A stretch of DNA of 64,000 nucleotides, taken from the NCBI GenBank assembly GCA_963995505.1, contig OZ023181.1, positions 22,440,366 through 22,504,365 on the forward strand. Reading direction: 5' to 3'. Of this stretch, positions 35,715 to 47,300 are shown in pieces. Both the position numbers and the translations under genes were made by a program. The notes under the pieces were generated by a model. The model made no database searches and was not told the DNA's origin. It saw nothing but the letters and a program-made list of their open reading frames with translations. Position 1 is the stretch's first letter; every line of letters starts with the position of its first letter. The DNA is from Hypericum androsaemum (lineage: Eukaryota; Streptophyta; Magnoliopsida; Malpighiales; Hypericaceae).

Positions 35715-36925
35715 TTTTTTTGGAAGTGGAGGGGCAAAATCTCCTAAATATATAGATAAAATGGCCAATCACAACCTGCTAAGTGCAAGGTTCCATCTCG
35801 GCCTCTTGTGAGATTGCGACTGTCGGCCTCGTCAAAACCCTATCACGAGAAAATCCAGTGGAAAAAATCTGTGATAGGGAAACAATACCTCGGGAGGGAA
35901 AATTCCCCCTTGACGTTTGGAATATCGCATAACCTGGTCTTGCACCGTCACTAGGCAATACAACTCGGGAAGGAAGAACCCCCTAGGCTCAGCGCCATCG
36001 ACAACTCTAGACATACGAGTATAACGGGGGAGGCTAACTCTACGCAAGTCATCCAAATACACATCGATACAAAACTCCGGAGAAGTATCAAAAATAGCAT
36101 AAATGCAAGGACATCTTAAGAGCAAGCTTCGAAAGTGCATCCGCCACCCGGTTCCCCTCGCACCAGGTATGTTGGAGGTCAATCTCCCAGTCCTCTGCCA
36201 GAAGCTCTCTCGCCTTCGATATGAGAGTGGCAAGGGGGTGGGCTCAGTCAACCGGACATCTAACGCAGAGGATGGCTGATCTAAGTAAAAACCGTGAAGA
36301 AGATCGGTGAGGACCATGGAGCCCCGCGGTTGCCACAGACTACGAAGCCTCTTCTCCATAACTTGGTGAGTAATAAACATCCCTAGAGCTTTGATTATGA
36401 GGTAGTTGTCTCATTGCGGTGCTAACTCAGCCACAACGCTCGTGTGTACCACAGTTCGATGAGTTTGGAGTGGGTTTTCGGCAAAGTGTAGCTGCACTAA
36501 GCCGGCTGCCACAAGGTCTCCCTTAGTGGAGAGCCGTATTGAGTGCCCCCTGCCTTTGAGTAGCTGGTCCCGAAATGATAGTGGTTTGGGGTCTGGAAGT
36601 CTATCCGGCGGCTGCTGCTGGGAGCCATCCATCTACATCGGGCTACAGAGGTTAGTGTTGGTGTGGACTTGTGGGTGGGCAGCAGATTGAATTTCATGAG
36701 AAAGAGCAGGAGCAGTCGGTGTGGATGATGTTCCTGTGGGAAATGCTTGGATGGGATTATGCATCGCTCCGGGCTGGTTTGGAAGCGAGATGGCGTGCTT
36801 ATCCATCTCTGTTGTCATCTGGACCTTTTCGGAGGCGAGCCCGAAGGGCGCCAGAGTTAAGTGGTAGCTAATAGTTCCAGTACAGTTTTCAAGTCAGAGA
36901 GTAGAGAGAGTAGGTAGCTATGTGT
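35715..36925 (-). mobile_element. Internally deleted LINE, ORF1 start joined to RNase H end
   Basis: A minus-strand retroposon bounded by gcacgatagtt repeats (35704-35714 and 36926-36936), with an A tract (T run at 35713-35721 on plus) at its 3' end. The upstream part (about 36870-36400) resembles the start of a plant LINE ORF1: proline/glutamine-rich leader, then PLSFRDQLLKG. The downstream part (36380-35830) is the end of ORF2's RNase H. With one frame change it reads RELLAEDWEIDLQHTWCEGN and VADALSKLAL; then, in the other frame, IFDTSPEFCIDVYLDDLR and VSLPRYTRM. Everything between (endonuclease, reverse transcriptase) is gone. It is defective; the flanking repeats and A tail support one insertion event. 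Confidence 0.78.
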
Positions 36926-36936
36926 GCACGATAGTT

Positions 36937-38799
36937 AGGTCTACCGTTAGCGCTTGATTTAGATTCGAATCAAATAATATATTTAAAATGTGGTAAATCT
37001 TTTTTTAAAAATATTTAACAACATCACATTTCAAAATATTTGAACTTGTGATTAAATTATAATAATATCATCATCAATTGATCTAAATATTTATTTCCAC
37101 TTGAACCCAATTTAATTATCGCACCAAATTCATGCACAATATTAATGCGAAATCTATTTAGATATTATCTTTAAACCAAACTTGATTATAGATTAAGAAT
37201 ACCTATTTGCTTTGTGCAAGAGTGGTTGACTAGATTATAAATGTTGAAAATTTGCTAGGTCATAGTCTTAAATTTTTGGGTTAGATATGAAAATTCACTA
37301 GCTCAAAGTCTTAAAATTCACTCGTGCTTTATTGTTGTGCTTGCACGACCACCATTTTATCGTACGTTGGCGAAGTCTAAGCTCATTTGAGGGAGCGTGT
37401 TGAGAATGTCACATTACTTAGTGCAAGAATGGTGAACTAGTTATAAATGTTAAAAATTCACCAACCAACAACCTTACGAATTTTGGTTTGATATAAAAAT
37501 TCTAATATTATCTTAATCATAATAACTAAATTCTTTGATTTCAATTATCAGAAAATAAATCCAAGATTTATATTCCCGTTCACATGGTATTGATATCCCA
37601 CCGCATTTAGTTATAATTTCTTGACGAAAATCATTTACAATAAGCTCCAAACATTCTTAGTAAGTGGACCCATTTTGACTATTGGTCATCTCCGTTTTGG
37701 TTATTTAGTTTCATATTCAAATAAAATATTGTAAACTAAATCTTTGGACAGATACTATACGCGTCACGCATTAAATGCAACTTTTAACAATAGTATCCGT
37801 ACACGAAGCAAATCTTCCGGTGCACGCGTCACCGTTTCAATTTGGCCCCCGGTGCAATTCAATAATAACTAATGTTTCGCTACTCAAAGGGGCCTCACCT
37901 TTTTACAAAGATATAGTTTTCGTAATCATCAAATACTTGATTAATTAGTAAAATATTCTTTATGTTAATTAGATTTTTGAATTCTAATTTATAAAATGTA
38001 ATGATGTGAAAGAATAATTTTGTTTACCATTTATGTGTTTTAACTCATTCAAACATAAATTAGTACTTTGTGAGTATTTGGTGGAAAACAAATACAATAT
38101 GGGCCACCATTACGTGACAATCTTATAGTCGTGAATATTAAAAAATACTTAAATAAGTTGATAATTAAGTTATTATAGTTTAATTAATAAATTTTGAGTT
38201 CGAACTATTAAATATACAATATCACATATTTATTAGAATTAATCGATCTAGTATATATTTAAAATATCATAGTTGGAAGGGGGTACCAGAATAATATTGG
38301 TAGGATCTTTTTATGTTAATCTAACTGTGAATAGAAATATTGTTAGTAGATGAATGTTCATGTACTTGTGACCAATGCCTTGTCTTATAGTGGAATGTGT
38401 TAACATTGCTTGTAATGCATCTAGAAGATGTTAATTTTTTAATAATCCACTTGGAAAGCTCAGGTGCTTTTCTTACAGAAAGCTATTTTATTATATAGTC
38501 TCATAATTCGTCTCAACAATCAGTGTTTAAGGCGGTATGATCATATATATTTTGAGTAAATTTCATTACTTTAATTTGACTAATTACATCCCAGCAACAA
38601 TCACAAGAATAAACAAGTCTCGGTGGCCTTTTACTCATTTGACTCTAGAAATCACGTTAAATATTGATTACAAATTTCGGAGATAGAATCATTAGGCAGT
38701 TTAACGGTTGATGATTGTTTGGGTTAATGGACCATTTATAATTGCAAAGAGACAACAAACCGCATAACCATTGATTGGTTTTGCCCTTATTCACAATTC
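36937..38799. other. AT-rich intergenic DNA
   Basis: No gene is recognised. Around 37230-37500 a phrase of the type attataaatgttaaaaattc is imperfectly repeated, and gagggagcgtgttgagaatg is seen; both are common in decayed plant LTR sequences. Confidence 0.35.
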
Positions 38800-38815
38800 A
38801 AGTGGCACATAGATT

Positions 38816-40352
38816 AGGGTTTCGCTGGATGTCGACGTTGATGCGCTTATCTTCAAGCTCAGCGGTACTAGGGTCATGCAGCGACGTCTCTTCATCTCAC
38901 GGGCCAAGTTCGAGCGTGGACGGGGCAAGGGTCCTGCTGCTCCCTCCCCGACGGTGCGTCCCGCTGTCTCCTCTTTTCGAGGGCCGTAGCAGGTTTAGCT
39001 TGGCTGTTCGTTCGCTGACGCTTTGGAGCCTCCCAGTACGGTGTCCCCTCTTCCTGTTCATTCGCTCGACGAGTGGCTTTTCTGCTGTGCGAGGGCGTCT
39101 CTTCTCGCCGCTGGCCGCTCGTGCTCAATCGAGGATACGCGGGGCTGGGCTACCACTCTGAAGCCCTTGTTCAAGGACTTGTGGTCGAATCTTTTGCGTG
39201 TTGCTGTTAGCAGCCCAGCCTTCGGATGCTCTTGTGGATTCAATTGTTGTTGAACGATCTAGTGTTACAGGGGATGTTGCCGTGCTTGATGTTGCTTTGG
39301 TTGGGCGTGCCTCTCCTTCGGCTGCTGCTATGGATGCCGATGTGGTGGATTTGAGTAAAGATTTTGGGGTTGGTACTCATGGGGCAGTTGATGGGTTGCA
39401 GTCAGATGATGTGCAGTCGCTACTTGTGTCGTGCCTGCTGGCCCAGAGGAGGTTCATTCTGATTGTGAGGCTGAGGTTGCTGCTTCGGACGACGATGAGG
39501 AGAAATTGAAGGATCACCTCTCTATGGCTAATGGTGTTTTGCAACCTCCTATCGCAAATGCAGATGGCGATCCTTCTGGTTACATGGCTGCTCTCCAGCT
39601 ACCCTGTTGTTCGGACGTCGTTGGCCAGGAGGTCTCAATTGCATTAGAAGAAGAGATTTGGGTGAAAAAGCTCACCCTACAAATTGTGGACCTTCTACTT
39701 CAGCAAGTGGAAAAGGAGAACACCTTGGAGGTGCCACATTCTGCTGCCAAAAAGGATAAGAGGATCATAACCCCGATTAGGTCTAGCTCAAGAATAAGGA
39801 GGCCGATGAGCAAGGCAGCGACACTCGTTAAGATCCTGCCGAAGAAAGTAATGATTAAAGCGTCACTCAAACCTCCGGATGACATCGATCTTGCTGTTTC
39901 AGTGGCTGGAATTGTGGAGCATGTAAAATTGGATATCCAGCAAGCGGAATTGGCGAAAGACATCTCCAAGAAGTTCGGATTGATTTGGGAGGCTAATGCT
40001 CCACATATTCTCGATGGTCTCCGAGATGCTGTGTTCTGCAAAAACAAAACCAAGTCCCATGATCCCCCTTGACTTTCTGCTTTAGCTTGGTTGTTGTGGA
40101 CGTTTTGGTGGTCTTGAATGGTGTTAACTATTTGGTGTATGCTTTGGGTTTTTTTTGGGGGCCAAATAGCTTGGTGCGGGCCTGCGGTGGACCTTTTGGC
40201 TGGTTTTATTTTGATTATGGGAGGTAGAAAGAATTTATAAGGTAGTGGTAGTTGCTATTTTGATAAGTTTTTTCTAGCTCCATTGGTGTAATTTTTAGCT
40301 TGTAACTTTGAGTTTTTCTTGAGGAGTAATAAAATTATACTTTAAAAAAAAA
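38816..40352 (+). mobile_element. GC-rich non-autonomous retroposon with 15-bp TSD
   Basis: Bounded by agtggcacatagatt (38801-38815) and agtggcacagagatt (40353-40367), 14 of 15 identical. A poly(A) tail precedes the right repeat and aataaaattatactttaaa lies just upstream. The 5' 600 bases are GC-rich and coding-like in broken frames. A 213-codon frame (39431-40072) follows, then about 270 bases of untranslated-like, T/G-rich sequence. No reverse transcriptase or endonuclease is present. It is either a non-autonomous LINE derivative retaining an ORF1-like protein or a retrocopy of a host mRNA. Confidence 0.7.
39431..40072 (+). pseudogene. ORF within the retroposon (unrecognised, ORF1-like)
   Basis: A 213-residue frame with an acidic start, a leucine-rich segment (LTLQIVDLLLQQVEKEN), a basic RSSSRIRRP patch, and a C-terminus resembling the tails of plant LINE ORF1-type proteins (ending CKNKTKSHDPP). 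It lacks a visible CCHC knuckle. Upstream coding-like sequence in other frames (38829-39440) suggests it is the end of a longer, frameshifted protein. It lies inside a TSD-bounded retroposon, so it is not a conventional host gene. No function is assigned. Confidence 0.45.
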
Positions 40353-40367
40353 AGTGGCACAGAGATT

Positions 40368-41182
40368 GATTGAAAAAAGAGAAAAAAATATTGGGTTCAA
40401 AATCCAATCAAGTAGGCAATAAATTCTTACCATAAAGTAAATTGTGTTACTTGTATTCTCTTATTCCAAGTCTTACAAATGAAATTTTTTATTAAAAAGT
40501 TGCTCCCGGATATGATCAGACAGTGCATTCACTCTATATACCGAACATTTAAAAAAAGGTAAGTTGTGAATTCGATTATAAATATTATGGGTTATATGAA
40601 ACAATTTTAGAGGATCTTATTGAATAAAATTAAAGAGGACTTGAACAAGAAGAAATTGTCATCCCATTTGATTCGAATTAGAAAAAAAAAATCGTGAGAG
40701 AAGCTGTTCAATTATATTAAGCCAAAATATTGAACCTACGAGCCCGTTTCGGTCCACGGAATCAAATTTCGGCCTACACTAGTAACAAACCAGCCCGTTT
40801 CTTAATTTATAACACCAAAAAAAGTTTTTTTATATGTAAAAAAAAGTGAATTATTAAACATCAAGTTCTAATTATTTACATTTTGTGTAGGATGGGGAAA
40901 GAGGTGGGCAAAAAATAAGGGGTTTGGTTGTTGGCGGATAGTCTTTTTTCATCATGAGTTCATATCAACTTGTAGAGCACTTTAATTTGCCATCCCAAAG
41001 AGTGTTATGAGACACTGCAAGGGTTTCATGTTGTATAAGAGATGACATGTGATAGTGATGATCTTGAGAAATACTGCAGTCCGCGGGTTTCGAGAGAGGG
41101 AGCTAGTGTCGAATTTTCTTTCACTTTGATGTTTACTCCAATTATAGCTACATATTTTTTTTCGTATAAAAATATTCAAAGA
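40368..41182. other. AT-rich intergenic DNA
   Basis: Nothing is recognised between the retroposon and the hairpin MITE. Confidence 0.4.
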
Positions 41183-41191
41183 TAATAAATT

Positions 41192-41557
41192 GGGTAAATT
41201 ACCCTCACGTCCCTGAGGTTTGGTCACCCTCCCCCTAGGGTCCCTGGCTTTTGGAAAATGATTGTCCCGTCCCTAAGTTTTGATGATAATAGACTCTCAG
41301 GTCCCTGGCTGACGTCATCGGCTCTTTTTTTCATTTTTGATCATAGAAATGACCAAAATACCCTTAACTTTTCATTTTTGGTTAAGGGTATTTTGGTCAT
41401 TTCTATGACCAAAAATGAAAAAAAGAGCCGATGACGTCAGCCAGGGACCTGAGAGTCTATTATCATCAAAACTTAGGGACGGGACAATCATTTTCCAAAA
41501 GCCAGGGACCCTAGGGGGAGGGTGACCAAACCTCAGGGACGTGAGGGTAATTTGCCC
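41192..41557. mobile_element. 366-bp near-perfect hairpin MITE
   Basis: Two 177-base arms (41192-41368 and 41381-41557) are reverse complements over their full length with very few mismatches (for example gatcat versus ggtcat), around a 12-base loop. Ends are GGGTAAATT...AATTTGCCC. Flanks taataaatt (41183-41191) and taataaaaa (41558-41566) match in seven of nine bases, consistent with a Mutator-type nine-base target duplication. The ends resemble abundant plant MITEs beginning ggtaaattac with ccctgaggtttgg. It is non-coding. If transcribed it would fold into a long duplex suitable for small-RNA production. Confidence 0.88.
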
Positions 41558-41621
41558 TAATAAAAATGATAACTGTAAATGTTAATATACATGATATTTT
41601 TCTTCGATTTTGGATTGAAAG

Positions 41622-41795
41622 CACAAGATCGATGATGAATCAGATCCATGTGCTGAAGTTCAATTCATTCCACACGAAGATGAAGTTGATGAGATGGAGA
41701 TGCTTCTTGATATTGAGGATGAAGATCGCATGTACAAGTCGTTAAAGAACGCGAGAAAAAAGAGGGGAAAAGAAACACACGTACCTTACGCGTGA
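41622..41795 (+). pseudogene. Orphan acidic terminal exon candidate
   Basis: A 57-codon stretch ending in TGA, opening right after an ag dinucleotide that could be a splice acceptor. It encodes a strongly acidic peptide (HEDEVDEMEMLLDIEDEDR) followed by a basic tail (KNARKKRGKE), a composition unlike random translation of AT-rich DNA. No upstream exon is visible because the hairpin MITE sits immediately 5'. It may be a gene fragment cut off by the insertions. Family not recognised. Confidence 0.25.
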
Positions 41796-42289
41796 CACAA
41801 AATTGTAACTTAGTAATTTCACATGACTAAGTTACCAGACGACGTATTTTTCCTTGTTAACATTTTGAGTTTTTGTTCTTAGTATAAATAGGAGGGAAAC
41901 ACTTTGATTGGTTAATCTTTTCGAGCTAAGAAAGACAAGGTAAAGGCGGTTATTTCCTCCCTTCCCCTTCCTCGAGTTTTCTCAGAGCTTGAGCTCAACT
42001 TCTATGGCGGTTACCTATTCTTAATAAAGATTTCGTCACTTAGATCGTTTCCTTCACAAAATTAATAAATGCATCAAAATGTAAGTTACGATGTGGCTCA
42101 TATCATAACATCACAAAAATACATATAAAATATCATGTACATTCATTTAATACACCACAAACGAATAAGTGACTTAATTATATATTTCGGTTATAAAAAA
42201 TTATGAATTATGTAGTTTTGTAAATTGTAACTATGAGAAAGTACACATTTGAAGTTATTCAATTGTCAATAGAATAAAAATTGAGATAA
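41796..42289. other. Promoter-like AT-rich DNA, possibly an LTR or TRIM fragment
   Basis: A TATA element (agtataaatagg, about 41879) is followed by a leader containing aataaa about 140 bases later, an arrangement seen in LTRs or short TRIM elements. Matching termini or TSD could not be fixed. Confidence 0.25.
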
Positions 42290-43258
42290 GGGTATAGTGA
42301 AATAGATTCTGAGCATCCTGTAGTTTCCCTACTAATTGCTAAGCCCCTGTAGTTTGGTTATTATTATATTTTCGGGTCCTTGACTGATGTCATTAATTAA
42401 TTTTTTCTTATTTTATATTTAAAATGACTGATATGCCCTTGCTTACCCCCCGGCGACAACTCCCGGAGCCTCGCTTCCATCCGTTCTGATGTCCGTACGA
42501 TCCCAAAGGCGACATCTTCTTCTTCTTCTTTGAGCTCAAGCGATGATCTAGATAATCTGCTAGCCCCAAAATTATACGGTCCCAAGGGTGTCCGTACGTT
42601 TCCCAATCTCGAGGATGAACCCTAAATTTCCAATTGGGAAATTCTTCCCAGCCTCAATTTGACTCATCTCCACACATGTACGACGAAACAAGAAGTGAAA
42701 GACGGCCACCCTTGGAACAATTTGACTCCTCTCCACTCATCTCCACACAGCCTCATTCGTATGACGCCGGCGACTCCACGAAGACAACGAAGGCTGCACA
42801 TGTCCACACCTGGGTCTGCTTAACTCATCTCAGTTCTTGACGAAATGAGATGTGAAAGATGACAGACGAAGTAGAAATAAAGTTTTCGACAACGAGGGAC
42901 AACCCCGATTCCATGTCCGTACTCTCCCGTTGGTGTCTCCGATCAAGTTCTTGAAGTGGAGAAGGAGGACGAGGAGTCTCCATGAAGGGGAGGACGAGGA
43001 GGCGTTGAAGCTTCTCGAGCGATTGTTGTCAGTCAACGAGTGGAGGTTCCTTATTGTGAGTCTGTTGATGTAGAGATAAGAGGGTCGGCGGCGGCGGAAG
43101 TCAAGTTCCGAGGAGTTATTTTTTTAATAATTTTTTACAAGGGTATTTGAGTCATTTACTTGAGCCAGGGACCCGAAAGTATAATAATAACCAAACTACA
43201 GGGGCTCAGCAATTAGTAGGAAAACTACAGGGTCCTCCGAGTCTATTTGACTATACCC
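42290..43258. mobile_element. 969-bp TIR element with GC-rich interior
   Basis: The terminal inverted repeats are about 100 bases: the left begins gggtatagtgaaatagattc, and the right is its complement with about one mismatch in ten. The interior (about 42430-43110) is markedly more GC-rich than the TIRs or flanks. It contains coding-like fragments on both strands, for example a plus frame at 42852-43073 and a minus frame at 42397-42606 with the acidic SSLELKEEEEDVAFG. No transposase is present. No clear target duplication is seen (ttgagataa and tggaattct flank it). The shared gggtccctggct phrase links it to the MITE at 41192. It resembles non-autonomous Mutator-like elements that carry captured gene pieces. 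Confidence 0.65.
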
Positions 43259-43922
43259 TGGAATTCTGTATGTAATTATCTCATAAAAATTTTATTCTTT
43301 GCTTGTCATTAAAGCGTAATTTCTTTTAAACTACACCATGTGTTAAATTTGGTTTACAAAAATTAGCTTCAACAAAAATATAGAACGAAAAGGGTTGACT
43401 ATAAAGTGAATAAAGTTGCATATGACTTCCAATGTGCAATAGCATTTGATGATTTAAACATGTATGATCAAATAAAGGCAAAAACAATTAACACAACTCA
43501 TTGGGTGGCATTCGATAAGCGTGCTCTCTGCTAATTTTTGGATATTCTACATACCATGAAATTGCCGAACTATGTCATTTTGACAATCTCAAAGAAGAAG
43601 GGATTTTTCTTCACAAACTTCGCAAATTATCTTATCTCCTCCAGAAAAAGCGAACAACTTTGATCTTGATCGTGTCAAAAGTCCTTTACACGAGGTCAGG
43701 ATCCAACTGCTGAGATCCTAGACTGATGACGCGAATCGAGTTTAGGATCCAACGGCCGAGATCGTTCGTTTCCAATTACCCGATGACTATAAATAGGTGG
43801 CCAACTTTATGAATTTCCCACACTCCAACAAGCTCAAAGAGATAAAACAAATGGCTAACCATTACTCAGATCTCCTAGAGCTACTTGGATAGAAAGTGAG
43901 CGACGAGGATCGCGGCTCCAAG
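43259..43922. other. Promoter-like sequence interrupted by a Copia insertion
   Basis: AT-rich, then near 43789 a TATA element (ctataaatagg). About 60 bases later comes ATGGCTAACCATTACTCAGA, opening a frame that stops after 13 codons. The Copia element lands about 70 bases further on. This could be the start of a host transcription unit broken by the insertion, or an older LTR. The protein family is not recognised. Confidence 0.3.
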
Positions 43923-43927
43923 ATTAT

Positions 43928-44233
43928 TATTAAACATTGTTCCACCTTGCTATGAAGAAGAGGAGCTGGAGTTAAAGAAGAAGAAAGACAAGCCTTGGTT
44001 ATCATTATACAAGGCCCAGACGAATAGGCCCATTTCCAGACTTAAAGAAATATCAAGCCCAAGAACAAAGTAGATAAAGAATATTCTCTTGGCCGACAGC
44101 AATGATCAGGCCGTGATGAGCTGGAAAAATTCCCTAACAACTTTTGTCTTGTAGCTATTTTTAGCAATAGTGAATGGAAAATCATTTCCCAAAGTTCTAG
44201 ATCTTTCTCTCCTATTGTCCCATTTTCGTAAGA
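43928..44233 (+). repeat. 5' LTR of the decayed Copia element
   Basis: Direct repeat of 48481-48833, sharing ttgttccaccttgctatga near its start and cccaaagttctagatctttc near its end. It lacks about 45 bases present in the 3' copy, around the gtatatatatctgcacatac segment. Confidence 0.9.
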
Positions 44234-44245
44234 TGGTATCAGAGC
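44234..44245 (+). other. Primer-binding site (tRNA-Met type)
   Basis: tggtatcagagc lies directly after the 5' LTR. It is the usual plant Copia primer-binding site, complementary to the 3' end of initiator methionine tRNA. Confidence 0.92.
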
Positions 44246-44329
44246 AAAGAAACTGAGTTTCTTGCTTCCATTTTTTTCGTTCTTCCTTTATCTTCAAGCT
44301 TGAGCATCCACGACTGAGCTTGTAGCTAC

Positions 44330-47300
44330 CGCATCAACTGATCACTATGCAAACCCTCTTTATCTCTATCCCGGGGAGAATCCGACGACTGTTTTAGTTA
44401 CTCTGTTACTGAATGGAGATAACTTCCATTCATGGAGCAAATCCATGAAGATGGCTTTGGAAACCAAGAACAAGCTTGGTTTCACTGATCGGAGTCTTGT
44501 GATGCCACCTGCTGGAGATCCGCAGTATGCATCTTAGAGACATTGTCACACTATGGTTTTTGGATGGATCATGTGATCCATTGAAGCAGATTTGGTTGAG
44601 AATCTTCAATGGCATGAGCTAGCTGCAGATGTGTGGGATGAGCTCCACGAACGCTTCGGAGGGAGTGATATCATCCAAGTAGCAAAGCTAAAATGAATGA
44701 TCCACTCTCTTGCACAAGATATCCTCTCAATTAAAGATTATTATACGATGTACAAGAGTGTCTGGGAACAACTGATGCAGTTTAGACCTCTTATTAATTA
44801 TTCTTGTGTCACAGATTCTGCTTCTACTTGTGCTACCATGAATCTTGTCTGAAGTCGACAACAACATGATCTTATTATTGGGTTTCTAATTGGTTTGAAT
44901 GAGAATTTTGCCTCTGTGAGAACGCAAATCCTTGTCATAGATCTACTACATGCGATGAGCAGGATATTGTATCTTTTGAGACAACATGAAAGGCAGATTG
45001 GACCAGCGAATTCATCTATTCATGTTCCCTCTAAGCCAATCGAAGCTCCTGTGTTTGCTGCACAAGCTGGTGGAAACAAACATTTTGGAAACCAGAACAA
45101 GAAGCCCGTATGTGCTCAATGCAATATGAAAGGGCATACGATTGACAAATGTTATAAGCTTCACATATACTTATGTGACAGCTGCTGTTGAGAACATGCC
45201 TGGCTACACATCAGGTCACTTAACTATACAGCCTTCTTATGGATAATCTGCAGGTTTTCAGCATATGCAACCCACATATGCTTATGATGGGCATCCTCCT
45301 AATGCTGGTAACTCGATAGCCTAACTTCACAAGATTTAGGAGCAGCTTAGTGGGATCTTGGCCTCTTTTCAATAAGCAGGACCAAGTGCTACCAAACCTG
45401 TCAACACCGCTGCACAACAATTTGCTACGGTGAGAGCTTTAACAGTTGCACAACTCCTTGATCAAGGTTCAGCATCTGCAGGTAGTTCTTAGCGTACAAC
45501 TTGATCATTGAGTATTGAAACATTCTTGGATCCTAGACTCGGGTGCCTCGACACATGTTTGCTGTTGTTTGGATAATTTCACATCTTATACTTCTCTGGC
45601 TCATACTTTTGTCACGTTACCAAATGGCTCCAAGATTCAAGCAACTCATATTGGCAAGATCATTCTAAGCTCAGATTTGGTTCTACATGATGTGCTTCAC
45701 ATGCTAGGATTTGCTTTCAATCTCATCTCCATTAGTAGATTGACTAATGATGTTAATTGCTCACTAATGTTTCATGGATCTTGTTGCCAAATACAGGACC
45801 TGAACAAGGAGATCACGACTGGTTTTGCTGAGAAGAGAAATGGTCTGTACTACATCAACCAAGCCAACCACCAAAGTGCCTCACCTCACACCCTCTTACA
45901 TATTGATCTACCTTACATCAGCCATGATTTGGACCTCTGGCATTGTCGTTTAGGTCATTCACCTAGCTCTAGAATTGCTGTTTTGAAGAGAATATGTCTT
46001 GCTATCTCCACTAAGTATGTTGCACTGTGCACCTTGTCATTACGCCAGACATAAGCGAACCTCTTTTCCTCTTAGTGTCAATAGAGCTGCTGCAGCATTT
46101 GACTTGATTCATATTGATATATAGGGTCCATATCACACCCCTTCTTATGATGATTATAGGTTATTCCTTACCGTAGTGGATGATCATACAAGATCAACCT
46201 GGATTTACCTGTTAAAGAACAAACCTGAGGTGCAATCTCACCTGGAATCATTTTGTGCCATGATAAACACCCAATTCCAAGTCTTTCTTCCAAACCCGAG
46301 GCATCTTACATGACATATCTTGCACCTATACACTACAACAAAATGGCCGCGTAGAACGCAAACACCAACACATACTCAATGTAGCCCGAGCCCTCAGATT
46401 TCAGGCCTATCTACCATTACCCTTCTGAAGTGCGTGTATTCAACATGTTGTACACCTAATCAACCTCGCCTCTTTACCTCTACTCAAAGACAAAACACCA
46501 TATGAACTTTTACACCATAAACCTCCATCTCTCGATCACCTGAGGGTATTCAATTGCTTGTTCCATGTTGCTAATATACCAATGCAAATCAAATTTGAGG
46601 CTAGAGCATGCCAGTGTGTTTTTTAGGCTATACTACGGGACTCAAAGGTTATCAAGTCTATGATCTCACCAACCATCAGACCTTCTCATCCTGAGATGTG
46701 GTCTTTTATGGGTCCATTTTTCCTTTCCAGCATAGGCAGCCACATTCTGCACCACCTCTACCAACTTATCACCCTATTCCACCCGATTTCACCATCCCAA
46801 ATATGCCTTCTACAGCATCCCAACCTACTGCTGCACCACCTGATATACCACCATCATCCTCACCTACTCTGCCCTCTCCATCACATGTCTCAACTCTCTG
46901 AAGGTCTACCCGAACACATCAAGCCCCATCCTACCTGAAAGACTATATCCACCCTGGTGACATAGATCATTTCTCTGCTCAGCAAAGTCAATCCTCATCG
47001 CTTTGTCAGGTAATTTCTCCACCACTATATCCCATCTCTGCAGTTTTATATTATGATCATCTTGTTCAGCTCACAAAACTTTCCTCATGGCATTGAATCA
47101 AGTTCATGAACCCCAAAGTTATGACGAAGCTAACAAATTCTCTTGGTGGAGAAATGCCATGACAGTTGAACTACAAACCCTCTTGGTGAATGATACCTAA
47201 GATGTAGTTCCTCTTCATGCTGACAAAGAACCAATATGTCGATGGGTTTATAAAATCAAACATAAGGTTGATGGGAGCATCGAATGGTTTAAGGTCTGCT

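Noticed and set aside
35417..35755. 112-codon plus frame beside the deleted LINE
   Set aside because: It runs into the LINE's poly(A) side in antisense and has no motif.
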